A stretch of 64,000 nucleotides of DNA, from contig CAVWBK010000007.1 in NCBI GenBank assembly GCA_963753245.1, forward strand, positions 372,001 to 436,000, read 5' to 3'. Both the position numbers and the translations under genes were made by a program. Under the pieces are notes generated by a model. The model was not told the DNA's origin. It ran no database searches and worked only from the letters and a program-made list of their open reading frames with translations. The DNA is from VRUE01 sp963753245. GTDB taxonomy: Bacteria; Actinomycetota; Thermoleophilia; Solirubrobacterales; 70-9. Numbering within the stretch: the first letter of the stretch is position 1; every line of letters begins with the position of its first letter. Below are positions 33,750 through 41,353 of the stretch, one piece after another.

Positions 33750-34142
33750 CTATTGACTCGCGGCCGCAGAGTCGCCGATGGTGGTCGCCGCCGTGTGCCA
33801 GAGGGCGGGGGCCTCGGCCTCTCTGCCCTCCGCGTGCAGCTGGGCGCAGTCGCCGATCAACTCGGCCAGAGTGAGCACGGCCTCGGTATCGCCACCCGCG
33901 GCAAGGCGCTCGATGCCGAGCGCATACAGATAGTCACCGGCGAGCAGGGCCAAGTCCTGATCGTGATCGGCGAGCAGCCGCGGCTCGCCGTAGTGGAGCA
34001 GGTAGCCCTCGCGGACGGCGTCGAGGACGAAGGAGTCATAGCCCAACCCCGATGGCGCCGCCACCACGTGCGCCGAGATCGGGGTCTGCTCCTCGCGCAG
34101 TTGGGCCGCTAGGACACCGAGCGAATCGCCGGCCTCTCTCAT
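33750..34142 (-). CDS. Unknown 130-residue helical protein between hemL and qcrA
   Basis: A soluble, mostly helical protein I do not recognise. The segment YDSFVLDAVREGYLLHYGEP and the later LLAGDYLYALGIERLAAGGD faintly resemble helices of polyprenyl synthases or the small HepS-type partner subunit; this is weak, by-eye similarity. There are no aspartate-rich catalytic motifs. Its ATG overlaps the hemL stop (ATGA) and its end is 26 bp before qcrA, so it is coexpressed with heme, bc-complex and menaquinone genes. An accessory role in that pathway is a guess from position. Confidence 0.7.
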   Translation of the reverse strand: MREAGDSLGVLAAQLREEQTPISAHVVAAPSGLGYDSFVLDAVREGYLLHYGEPRLLADHDQDLALLAGDYLYALGIERLAAGGDTEAVLTLAELIGDCAQLHAEGREAEAPALWHTAATTIGDSAAASQ

Positions 34143-35416
34143 TTGAGCACCTCGATGAGCGACTCCGAGGCGGCTTGCAGGGTGCGATCGATCGTCTCCT
34201 CATCGTGGGCGAGCGAGACGAACCAGGCCTCAAACTGGGAGGGCGGTGGATAGACCCCGCGCTCGAGCATGGCCCGGCAGAAGGCCGCGTGGGCGGAGAG
34301 GTCACAGGCCGCGGCGTCGCTGAAATCCGCCACCGGACTGGGGCTGAAGAAGAGGGTGAGCAGACCGGGCACCGCGGCGACGGCCAGCCGACGCCCGCCG
34401 GCGAGCTCGCGCAGGCCGGCTGCGAGTCTCTCGGTCAGCTCGCCGAGGCGCCGATAGGCGCCGGCGTCGAGGCGGCTCAGGGTGGCGAGGCCAGCTGCCG
34501 TGGCCAGTGGGTTGCCCGAGAGTGTGCCGGCCTGGTAGACCTCACCGGCGGGGGCGAGGGAGCCCATCATCGCGGCCGGGCCGCCGAAGGCCGCGAGCGG
34601 CAGCCCACCGCCCAGAACCTTGCCGAGGATCGTCAGGTCGGGCTCGACCCCGTAGAGCTCCTGGGCGCCACCGGGCGCGAGGCGAAAGCCGGTGATCACC
34701 TCGTCAAAGATCAGCAACGCCCCAGCATCCCTGCTTGCATCGCGCAGAAAACTGAGGAAGCCCTCGGCGGGTGGCACGACCCCCATGTTCGCGGCGACCG
34801 GCTCGGCGAGCAGGGCCGCCACCGAGTGCTGATCGAGCGCCCTCGCCAGCGCCTGGCGATCATTCCAGGGTATGACGACGGTGGCGGCGGCCTGGGCGGC
34901 GGTGACCCCGGGCGTGGCCGGGATCGCCAGCGTGGCGACACCCGAGCCGGCCTCGGCGAGCAGGCCATCTGAGTGGCCGTGATAAGCGCCTGAGAACTTG
35001 ATCACCACATCGCGACCGGTGAGGGCACGGGCCAGGCGCACGGCGCTCATCGCGGCCTCGGTTCCCGAGGAGGTGAGGCGGACCATCTCGACCGAGGGGA
35101 CGCGGGCGATGACCTCCTCGGCGAGCTCGACCTCGGCCTCTGTCGGGGCACCGTAGGTGGTGCCGCGGGCGGCCGCCTGATTGAGCGCGGCGAGCACGTC
35201 GGGGTCGGCGTGGCCGAGGATCAGCGGCCCCCACGATCCAACCCAGTCCAGATACCGATTGCCGTCCACGTCCCACAACTCGCAGCCCTCGCCGCGCTCG
35301 ATGAAGAGCGGGTCGCGGCCGATCTGGCGCATCGCCCGCACCGGCGAATTGACTCCCCCCGGAATCACCTGCAGCGCGCGGCGGTAGAGCTCCGCCGAGC
35401 GCCGGTCCTTAAGAAT
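34139..35416 (-). CDS. hemL: Glutamate-1-semialdehyde 2,1-aminomutase
   Basis: A 425-residue PLP enzyme converting glutamate-1-semialdehyde to 5-aminolevulinate. Signatures are VIPGGVNSPVRA near the start, SSGTEAAMSAVRLAR, YHGHSDG, FDEVITGFR and the PLP-lysine segment ILGKVLGGGLPL. No ATG, GTG or TTG precedes the conserved first helix after the upstream stop. An ATT at 35416 has GGGAG seven bases upstream and gives the normal family length, overlapping the previous gene by eight bases; the alternative GTG 35368 would cut off the SAELYRRA helix. The start is therefore probable but unusual. Confidence 0.92.
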   Translation of the reverse strand: MLKDRRSAELYRRALQVIPGGVNSPVRAMRQIGRDPLFIERGEGCELWDVDGNRYLDWVGSWGPLILGHADPDVLAALNQAAARGTTYGAPTEAEVELAEEVIARVPSVEMVRLTSSGTEAAMSAVRLARALTGRDVVIKFSGAYHGHSDGLLAEAGSGVATLAIPATPGVTAAQAAATVVIPWNDRQALARALDQHSVAALLAEPVAANMGVVPPAEGFLSFLRDASRDAGALLIFDEVITGFRLAPGGAQELYGVEPDLTILGKVLGGGLPLAAFGGPAAMMGSLAPAGEVYQAGTLSGNPLATAAGLATLSRLDAGAYRRLGELTERLAAGLRELAGGRRLAVAAVPGLLTLFFSPSPVADFSDAAACDLSAHAAFCRAMLERGVYPPPSQFEAWFVSLAHDEETIDRTLQAASESLIEVLK

Positions 35417-36503
35417 GCTCGCGCTCCCAGCGCGCGTAGTCCTCAGTGAAGTAGTGCAGGCGGATCTTCTTGTACTCGGTCGAGGAATAGAGGGTGGCGC
35501 GATCCGCGGAGCCCATTCCGCACTCCTCGGCGATCGAGTCCAGCACCGCATCGCACTCCTGCTTGGAGCGACCGTGAGCCATGGTGAAGACGCTGTAGGG
35601 CCAGTCTGCGTAGGTCGGTCGTTGGTAGCAATGCGAGACGCCGCGGAAGGAGGCCATCCGGCGCCCGGTCTCAGCAATCTCCGCCTCGGGAACCTTCCAG
35701 ACCCCCATGCCGTTGGCCGAGAAGCCGGCCCGGCGGTGGAAGAGGATGGCCGCGACACGACGCAACAGCTTGCGCTCGACCATTCCCCGCAGATGCTCGA
35801 GCAACTCCTCGGTCGAGACGCCGAGCTCGGCGGCGGCCTCATCGTAGGGACGCTCGACCGCTGCCATCGGGCCCTGCAGCGCCCGGATCACTTCGATATC
35901 GCGCTGGTCGTAGGGCTGGGCCTCGAGCTCGCGCGGCGGCGCGGCCTCAACCGCGGCGGCGAGCGCCTCGGTGCCCTTCTCCATCTCCAGGTTCATGTTG
36001 ATCTTGAAGAGCGTCAGGGTCGGCAGCTGGCGCATAGACTCGGCGCCGGTCTCGTTCATCAGGACATCGATCGTGCCGGCCAGTCCCAGCTCTGAGTCGG
36101 GCGGCGTCGCGATCGTGAACCAGAGGTTGAAATCGTGGGTGCGCAGGTAATTGTGAGAGACGCCCGGGTGGGAGTTGACGATCGCCGCCGCGCGCTGAGG
36201 ATTCTCGGAATCGACTTTGGCGGCGACCAGCATCGACTCATAGCCGAGTGCGCGGGTGTCGAAGATCGGGGTCAGCTCGCGGATGATCCGCCCCTCGAGT
36301 AGGCGCCGGGTGCGGGCGAGGACATCTTCAAGATCAAGCTCCGCCTCAGCGGCCAAAAGCGCGAACGGCTCGGCCCGCAAGGGGAACCTCGACTGCAACA
36401 GGTTCATCAGCCGCTTGTCGGCCTCATCGAGTGGGATCGCCGCGCCGTCCTTGCGCGAGCGGGCCTTGGAGAGCGGCAGCTTGGAGGCTCCTACTGAAGC
36501 CAC
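35409..36503 (-). CDS. Two-domain siroheme-decarboxylase-like (AhbA/AhbB, Lrp/AsnC-fold) protein
   Basis: A 364-residue protein made of two tandem Lrp/AsnC-like modules. Each has a winged-helix start (about 25-70 and 205-255) and a ferredoxin-like domain. The first carries GVSHNYLRTHDFNLWFT; the second carries GVSHCYQRPTYADWPYSVFTMAHG, the hallmark of siroheme decarboxylases and NirD/L/G/H proteins. In the alternative heme pathway AhbA and AhbB decarboxylate siroheme; here both halves are in one chain. GTG 36503 overlaps the end of hemB by 13 bases, and hemL follows, which supports a tetrapyrrole enzyme rather than a transcription regulator. Confidence 0.82.
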   Translation of the reverse strand: MASVGASKLPLSKARSRKDGAAIPLDEADKRLMNLLQSRFPLRAEPFALLAAEAELDLEDVLARTRRLLEGRIIRELTPIFDTRALGYESMLVAAKVDSENPQRAAAIVNSHPGVSHNYLRTHDFNLWFTIATPPDSELGLAGTIDVLMNETGAESMRQLPTLTLFKINMNLEMEKGTEALAAAVEAAPPRELEAQPYDQRDIEVIRALQGPMAAVERPYDEAAAELGVSTEELLEHLRGMVERKLLRRVAAILFHRRAGFSANGMGVWKVPEAEIAETGRRMASFRGVSHCYQRPTYADWPYSVFTMAHGRSKQECDAVLDSIAEECGMGSADRATLYSSTEYKKIRLHYFTEDYARWEREHS

Positions 36504-37462
36504 GCTGCGGCCTCCTTGGCGTAGTAGGTGATCACGGCGTCGGCCCCGGCCCGGCGGATTGAGGTCAGCGTCTCAAGCACTGCGTCGCGCTCATCGATCC
36601 AGCCGTTGGCTGCCGCCGCCTTCAGCATCGAGTACTCGCCCGAGACGTGGTATGCCGCGAGTGGCGCCCCGGTCGCGTCCTTGATTCGGCGCACCACATC
36701 GAGATATGGGGTTGCCGGCTTGACCATCAGCATGTCGGCGCCCTCTTCGAGGTCGAGCTCGGCCTCACGAACCGCCTCGGCCGCGTTGGCCGGATCCAGC
36801 TGGTAGCCGCGGCGATCACCGAATTCCGGCGCCGAGTCGGCTGCCTCGCGAAATGGCCCATAGAAGGCCGATGAGTACTTGGCGCTATAGGCGACGATCG
36901 CGGTGCCGGGATGACCCTCCTCGTCGAGCTGGTGGCGGATCGTGGCGACCCTGCCGTCCATCATGTCGCTGGGCGCGACCGCGTCGGCACCGGCCTCGGC
37001 GTGGGAGATCGCGGTTTTCGCCAGTAGCTCGACCGTGATGTCGTTGTCGACCTCGCCGTCGCGGAGAAAGCCGCAGTGCCCGTGGGAGGTGTACTCGCAA
37101 AGGCAGACGTCGGTGATCACGCTGAGCTCGGGATGGGCCTCCTTCAGCGCCCGCACCGCCATCTGCACGACACCCTCCTCGTCGTAGGCGCCGCTGCCGG
37201 TCTCGTCCTTGGCCGAGGGGATGCCGAAGAGGAGGATCGCGCCGAGGCCGAGGCTGGCGATCTCGGTCGCCTCGGCGACCAGCTCAGAAATCGAGAAGCG
37301 CTCGATGCCCGGCATCGAGTCGACCTCTTCCCGCACCCCCTCGCCGGCGACCACAAACGCTGGCTGGATCAGCTGCGCGGGTGAGAGCCAGCTCTCGCGG
37401 ATCAGCCCGCGCAGAGCCTCGGTCCGCCGCAGGCGGCGCATGCGTGTCGCCGGGAAGGGCAC
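36491..37462 (-). CDS. hemB: Porphobilinogen synthase (5-aminolevulinate dehydratase)
   Basis: A 323-residue HemB that condenses two 5-aminolevulinates to porphobilinogen. The metal-binding DVCLCEYTSHGHCG with three cysteines marks a zinc-type enzyme. The two active-site lysines lie in AYSAKYSSAFYGPFREA and LMVKPATPYLD. GTG 37462 is used here; a later in-frame ATG at 37441 is possible. A TAGAAT eight bases upstream suggests a leaderless transcript that starts the heme/bc/menaquinone super-operon. Confidence 0.96.
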   Translation of the reverse strand: MPFPATRMRRLRRTEALRGLIRESWLSPAQLIQPAFVVAGEGVREEVDSMPGIERFSISELVAEATEIASLGLGAILLFGIPSAKDETGSGAYDEEGVVQMAVRALKEAHPELSVITDVCLCEYTSHGHCGFLRDGEVDNDITVELLAKTAISHAEAGADAVAPSDMMDGRVATIRHQLDEEGHPGTAIVAYSAKYSSAFYGPFREAADSAPEFGDRRGYQLDPANAAEAVREAELDLEEGADMLMVKPATPYLDVVRRIKDATGAPLAAYHVSGEYSMLKAAAANGWIDERDAVLETLTSIRRAGADAVITYYAKEAAAWLQ

Positions 37463-37469
37463 AGCCTCG

Positions 37470-37475
37470 ATTCTA
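37470..37475 (-). promoter_or_regulatory. Candidate -10 for hemB
   Basis: TAGAAT on the minus strand, eight bases before GTG 37462; no ribosome-binding site is visible between them. No clear -35. Confidence 0.4.
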
Positions 37476-37570
37476 GGCAGGTTGGGAGAGACGCCGTTTT
37501 GGGCGGCGCGGGCGCGCTCTCAAAGCACCCCTAACATCGGGCTCAAATTTCGGCCAGTAGCGTTCGCCGG

Positions 37571-38305
37571 ATGAACACGGGGACCGAGGCGACCACAGCT
37601 CTGCAAGCCCGTGGCCTGGTCAAGCTCTACGGCGGCCGCGAGGCCCTGCGAGGTGTCGACCTCTCGGCCGAGGCTGGCGAACTGCTGGCCGTGATCGGTC
37701 CCAATGGCGCCGGCAAGACCACGCTTCTCTCGATCCTGGCCGGCGTCATTGGCGCCGATCGGGGCGAGGTCAGCCTGCCGCGCGGCGAGGTCGGCTGGGT
37801 CCCCCAACAGGCGGCCCTCTACCGGCGCCTCACCGTCGAGGAGAACCTGCTGCTCTTCGCCCGCCTCGAGAAGCACCCGGACCCGCGCGCCTCGGTCGAG
37901 GAAATGCTCGCCCTTGCCGGACTCGGCGAGCGGCGCGCCGAGACAGTCGCCCGCCTCTCCGGCGGCAACCAGCAACGAGTCAACATCGCGATCGGACTGC
38001 TCTCGCGACCCGTCGTCCTGCTCCTCGACGAGCCCAGCGTCGGCCTCGATCCCCGGCAGCGGGCGCGACTCTGGGAGTTCGTCGGCGCCCTCGCCGGGAG
38101 CGGCACGACGGTGATCTTCTCGACCCATGACATCCAGGAGGCCGAGCGCTACGGCGACCGGCTGCTGGTCCTCGCCGATGGCGAGCGGCTCTTCGATGGC
38201 CCGGCCGAGAAATTGCGCGAGGCGGTCCGCAACGAGACCCCGGAGGCTGCCGGGCGCGACTTTGAGACCGCCTTCGTCGCTTTCCTCCTCCACCGAGGCC
38301 ACTGA
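37571..38305 (+). CDS. ABC transporter ATP-binding protein
   Basis: A 244-residue ABC ATPase of the ABC-2 export type. Walker A GPNGAGKTTLL is at about residues 42-52, the Q-loop at WVPQQ, the signature LSGGNQQRVNIA at about 131-142, Walker B VVLLLDEPSVGLD at about 149-161 and the switch histidine in STHD. It energises the permease encoded 5 bp downstream. Closest in style to antibiotic or Na+ (NatA)-type exporters. Substrate unknown. Divergent from hemB with a 108-bp gap. Confidence 0.93.
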   Translation: MNTGTEATTALQARGLVKLYGGREALRGVDLSAEAGELLAVIGPNGAGKTTLLSILAGVIGADRGEVSLPRGEVGWVPQQAALYRRLTVEENLLLFARLEKHPDPRASVEEMLALAGLGERRAETVARLSGGNQQRVNIAIGLLSRPVVLLLDEPSVGLDPRQRARLWEFVGALAGSGTTVIFSTHDIQEAERYGDRLLVLADGERLFDGPAEKLREAVRNETPEAAGRDFETAFVAFLLHRGH

Positions 38306-38310
38306 TCGAC

Positions 38311-39663
38311 GTGCGCTGGCTGCTGCTCAAGGACCTCCAGATCCTGCGCCGCTCGCCCCTGCAGGCCGTCCTGCTGGTCGCCTACCCGGTGCTCATCGCG
38401 GTCCTCGTCGGCTTCGCGATCTCACCCGAATCGAGCAAGCCACGGGTCGCCTTCCTCAACGAAATCCCGAGCGGGTCGAGGGTCACCGTCGGGGGTGCGC
38501 AGCTGCCCGCAATCGGGGTCGAAGGCCGGATCTGCGGACGGGTTGAATGCATCCACGTCAAAGACAAGGAAGAAGCGCGCCAGGAGGTCAGCTCCGGCGA
38601 CGTGCTGGCAGCGCTCGTTCTGCCCCCCAACCTGGTCACCGAGATCAACTCGCTCTCGACCCCGACCCCTGGGGTGCCCGAAGTCGAAGTCTTGGTCAAT
38701 GAGGAGAACCCGATCAAGGCGAGCGCGGTCAATGACCGCATCTCAACCCTGCTCGCCGAAGCGAACTTGCTGGTCGCAAAGCGGATCGCCGGCGAAGGGA
38801 GTCGCTTCATCGACCTGCTGGTCAACGGAGGGGACTTCACGGTCGTCGGGCAGGCGATCGAAATCCTTGGCCTGCAGGAGACCGCGAAGATCCTTGAGCG
38901 CGTCCGCCCGGCATTGGCGGCCGGTCCGTTGCGCGACCAGCTCGACCGGGTGATTAGGTTCGCCGATCTCTCGGGCGAAAACCTCAACCTGGCCGCGCCG
39001 CTGCTGGACCGCCTCACCCAGCCGATCGAAGTCCACAAGGTGGTTGTCGAAGGCTCCTCTCCCCCGCTTGAAATTTTCGCGATCGCCGTCGCCGCGACCC
39101 TCACACTCGCCTTCGTCACCGTCCTGCTGGTCGCTGGCTCGCTGGCGCTCGAGCGCGAGGAGAACGCCTTCTCGCGACTGACCCGCAGCCTCGTCTCGCC
39201 CTCGGTCCTGCTCGGCGAGAAGATCGTCCTCGGAGTCGGGATCGGCCTTCTTGTGACGCTGCTGATGCTCGCCGGGATGCAGATTTTCATTCCGCTGCAC
39301 TGGAGCCGGATCGGTCTCTGGCTGGCGGCGATCCTCTTTGGCGGGGCGGCGCTGGGGGCAGCCGGGGCGGCGCTGGGGGCGGCGGCGCGTGAGGTACGCG
39401 CGGTCTCCTTGCTCGCCTTCATGGTGACCCTGCCGATCGCCTTCCTCTCGCTCGTGCCCTCAGGTGCAGTCGGTAAGGACGTCTACGACGCGATCAAACT
39501 CATCGTCGCGGTCTTCCCCTTCAAGCCGGCGCTCGACGCGATCAGCGCCGCGCTTGACCCGAGCGGCCCCTCGATCCTCGGACCGTTGATCCACCTCGCG
39601 ATCCTGACCGGGGTCTACGGCCTGTTCGCGCGCTTTGCCCTGCGCCGCTTCAGCTCCGTCTGA
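38311..39663 (+). CDS. ABC-2 type transporter permease
   Basis: A 450-residue membrane protein. One helix near residues 17-35 is followed by a large extracytoplasmic domain (about 40-245), then five to six helices to the C-terminus with the ABC-2 pattern (AREVRAVSLLAFMVTLPIAF). The layout is that of NatB/YhgE-like ABC-2 permeases. It starts with GTG 5 bp after the ATPase gene. Its last 14 bases overlap the convergent gene at 39650. Confidence 0.88.
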   Translation: MRWLLLKDLQILRRSPLQAVLLVAYPVLIAVLVGFAISPESSKPRVAFLNEIPSGSRVTVGGAQLPAIGVEGRICGRVECIHVKDKEEARQEVSSGDVLAALVLPPNLVTEINSLSTPTPGVPEVEVLVNEENPIKASAVNDRISTLLAEANLLVAKRIAGEGSRFIDLLVNGGDFTVVGQAIEILGLQETAKILERVRPALAAGPLRDQLDRVIRFADLSGENLNLAAPLLDRLTQPIEVHKVVVEGSSPPLEIFAIAVAATLTLAFVTVLLVAGSLALEREENAFSRLTRSLVSPSVLLGEKIVLGVGIGLLVTLLMLAGMQIFIPLHWSRIGLWLAAILFGGAALGAAGAALGAAAREVRAVSLLAFMVTLPIAFLSLVPSGAVGKDVYDAIKLIVAVFPFKPALDAISAALDPSGPSILGPLIHLAILTGVYGLFARFALRRFSSV

Positions 39664-40324
39664 GCGACCGAATCCGCTCGCGGGCGAGCGCCGGGTCCGC
39701 GCAGGCGCAGAGGACGAAGCGCTCGAGACTCTGCTCTGGAGCGAGCATCGCGCGCACTCGCTCCAGCACCTCGGCCTCGCTGCTTGCCACGAAGCGCCGG
39801 CGGCTGGCCGGGACCGCGGCCAGCGCCACCGCCGCGCCATTGAGCTCCAAGCAGCCGTGGCGGCTGAGGTAGGCGGGGGGCTCGCACAGCCGTCCGCCAT
39901 CCTCGAAGCGGCACTCCAGGGAGGAGGCCCGCGCCAGCTCGTAGTTGGGCTCGGTGGCGGTTATCGCCCGGCGCTGCGCGGCGCTCAGGTAGAGGACGAA
40001 GGCGGCGGCGGCGGTGCCCGGGCTCGGGGTGAGGGTCGCCGGGATGGCGCCGTAGGGTGAGATGTGGGCCGAGTAGACAACGTCGAATCCAGGCAGGGTG
40101 CAGGAGCGCGCCGGCACCGGCTCGGCGGTCAGCGTGCCCAACTTGCGGGTCAGCACCTCGGGGGCCGCATTGGCTCCATAGGCGAGCAGCGGCGCGCCGC
40201 CCGGCGGCTCGATGGCCGCCCAATCGACCTCGGTGGCCCGGCCTGCGGCGAGCACGAACGAGCCGGCCGGTCTCGCGTATGGATAGCGGAGGGCTCCTCG
40301 CAGCACCTCCTCTGAGCCGTCCAT
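39650..40324 (-). CDS. Possible gamma-glutamylcyclotransferase-fold protein
   Basis: A 224-residue soluble protein. PLLAYGANAAPEVLTRKLG (about 44-62) is like the YGSN substrate loop of the gamma-glutamylcyclotransferase/BtrG fold, and ISPYGAIPATLTPSPGT follows where that fold has its second strand. A clear catalytic Glu is not identified, so activity is uncertain. The C-terminal half is Ala/Arg-rich and unfamiliar. It overlaps the end of the ABC permease on the other strand by 14 bases. Confidence 0.6.
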   Translation of the reverse strand: MDGSEEVLRGALRYPYARPAGSFVLAAGRATEVDWAAIEPPGGAPLLAYGANAAPEVLTRKLGTLTAEPVPARSCTLPGFDVVYSAHISPYGAIPATLTPSPGTAAAAFVLYLSAAQRRAITATEPNYELARASSLECRFEDGGRLCEPPAYLSRHGCLELNGAAVALAAVPASRRRFVASSEAEVLERVRAMLAPEQSLERFVLCACADPALARERIRSLRRS

Positions 40325-40573
40325 CGCACAATGGTGATCGATCTGAGAGCTCGATACTCGCCCCGGCGATCGAGAGGTGGGGTCTGGGCGCGTTTGAGGT
40401 GTAAGCGCCGGCGATAACTCGCAGGGGCACCCGATCGATCAGCAGTTCCTGCCTCGGGTATTGGGGTCGCGTCGGTCTCCGGCCCGGAGGGCCTGGCCGA
40501 GGCGCCGCCGAAAGCTGGTCCGCGCCGCAATGCGCCTTCAACTTGGCCAGAAGCGCCCAGGTAGGGTCCGCTA

Positions 40574-41353
40574 ATGCGGGTCCTTTTCATCGGCGACGTC
40601 GTTGGCGGTCCGGGGCGACGCGGCCTGCAGGCGTCGATGCCCCTCCTGCGGGAGCGCCACCGACCCGACCTGGTGATCGTCAACGGTGAGAATTCAGCCG
40701 GTGGAGTCGGGATCACACAGAAGACGGCGCGGGCTCTCTTTGAGGCGGGCGTCGATGTGATCACCAGCGGCAATCATGTCTACCGCCACCGCGAGGTCTA
40801 CGAATACCTGGACAACACCGAGCGGGTGATTCGTCCCGCCAACTATCCGCATGCAAATCCAGGCCGCGGCCACACGGTGGTCGAAGTCGACGGCGACCGG
40901 GTCGGGGTGATCAACCTGAGCGGCGCGGTTGGCCTACGGGTTGCGCGCTCGCCATTCCACGAGGTGGACGCCTTGCTCGAACAGATTGAGGCCGACTGCC
41001 TGATCGTCGACTTTCACGCCGAGGTGACCAGCGAGAAGGTGGCCATGGGCTGGCACCTCGACGGACGGGTCGCCGCGGTCTTCGGTACCCACACCCACGT
41101 TCCGACCGCCGACGGACGCGTGCTGCCGGGCGGCACCGCCTTCATCTCCGACGTTGGCATGACCGGCTCGCGGACCAGCGTGCTCGGCGTCAAACCCGAG
41201 CAGGCGCTGAGATCACTGATCACGCAGATGCCGGTTCGCTTCGAGACCGCCGACGAGGACGTCTGGGTAATGGGCGCCGTGGTCGAGGTCAACCCTGCGG
41301 GGCTGGCTAATTCGATCGAGCAGGTGATGCTGCCGGCGCCAGCGACTCCCTAA
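40574..41353 (+). CDS. ymdB: YmdB-family metallophosphoesterase
   Basis: A 259-residue dinuclear-metal phosphodiesterase of the YmdB (TIGR00282) family, known to hydrolyse 2',3'-cyclic nucleotides. Metal and substrate motifs appear in order: GDVVGGPGR near the start, NGENSAGG, SGNHVYRHRE, DFHAE and FGTHTHVPTAD. Length matches the family. The preceding 249 bp (40325-40573) hold no gene I can support. The last 47 bases overlap the convergent membrane-protein gene. Confidence 0.93.
   Translation: MRVLFIGDVVGGPGRRGLQASMPLLRERHRPDLVIVNGENSAGGVGITQKTARALFEAGVDVITSGNHVYRHREVYEYLDNTERVIRPANYPHANPGRGHTVVEVDGDRVGVINLSGAVGLRVARSPFHEVDALLEQIEADCLIVDFHAEVTSEKVAMGWHLDGRVAAVFGTHTHVPTADGRVLPGGTAFISDVGMTGSRTSVLGVKPEQALRSLITQMPVRFETADEDVWVMGAVVEVNPAGLANSIEQVMLPAPATP

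Noticed and set aside
35409..36503. Plain Lrp/AsnC transcription regulator
   Set aside because: The HCY and WPY motifs, two fused modules and the hemB-hemL context fit siroheme decarboxylase better.
38382..39422. A 346-codon frame antisense to the ABC permease
   Set aside because: Ser/Arg/Thr-rich low-complexity translation with no motifs; the permease frame is clearly the real one.
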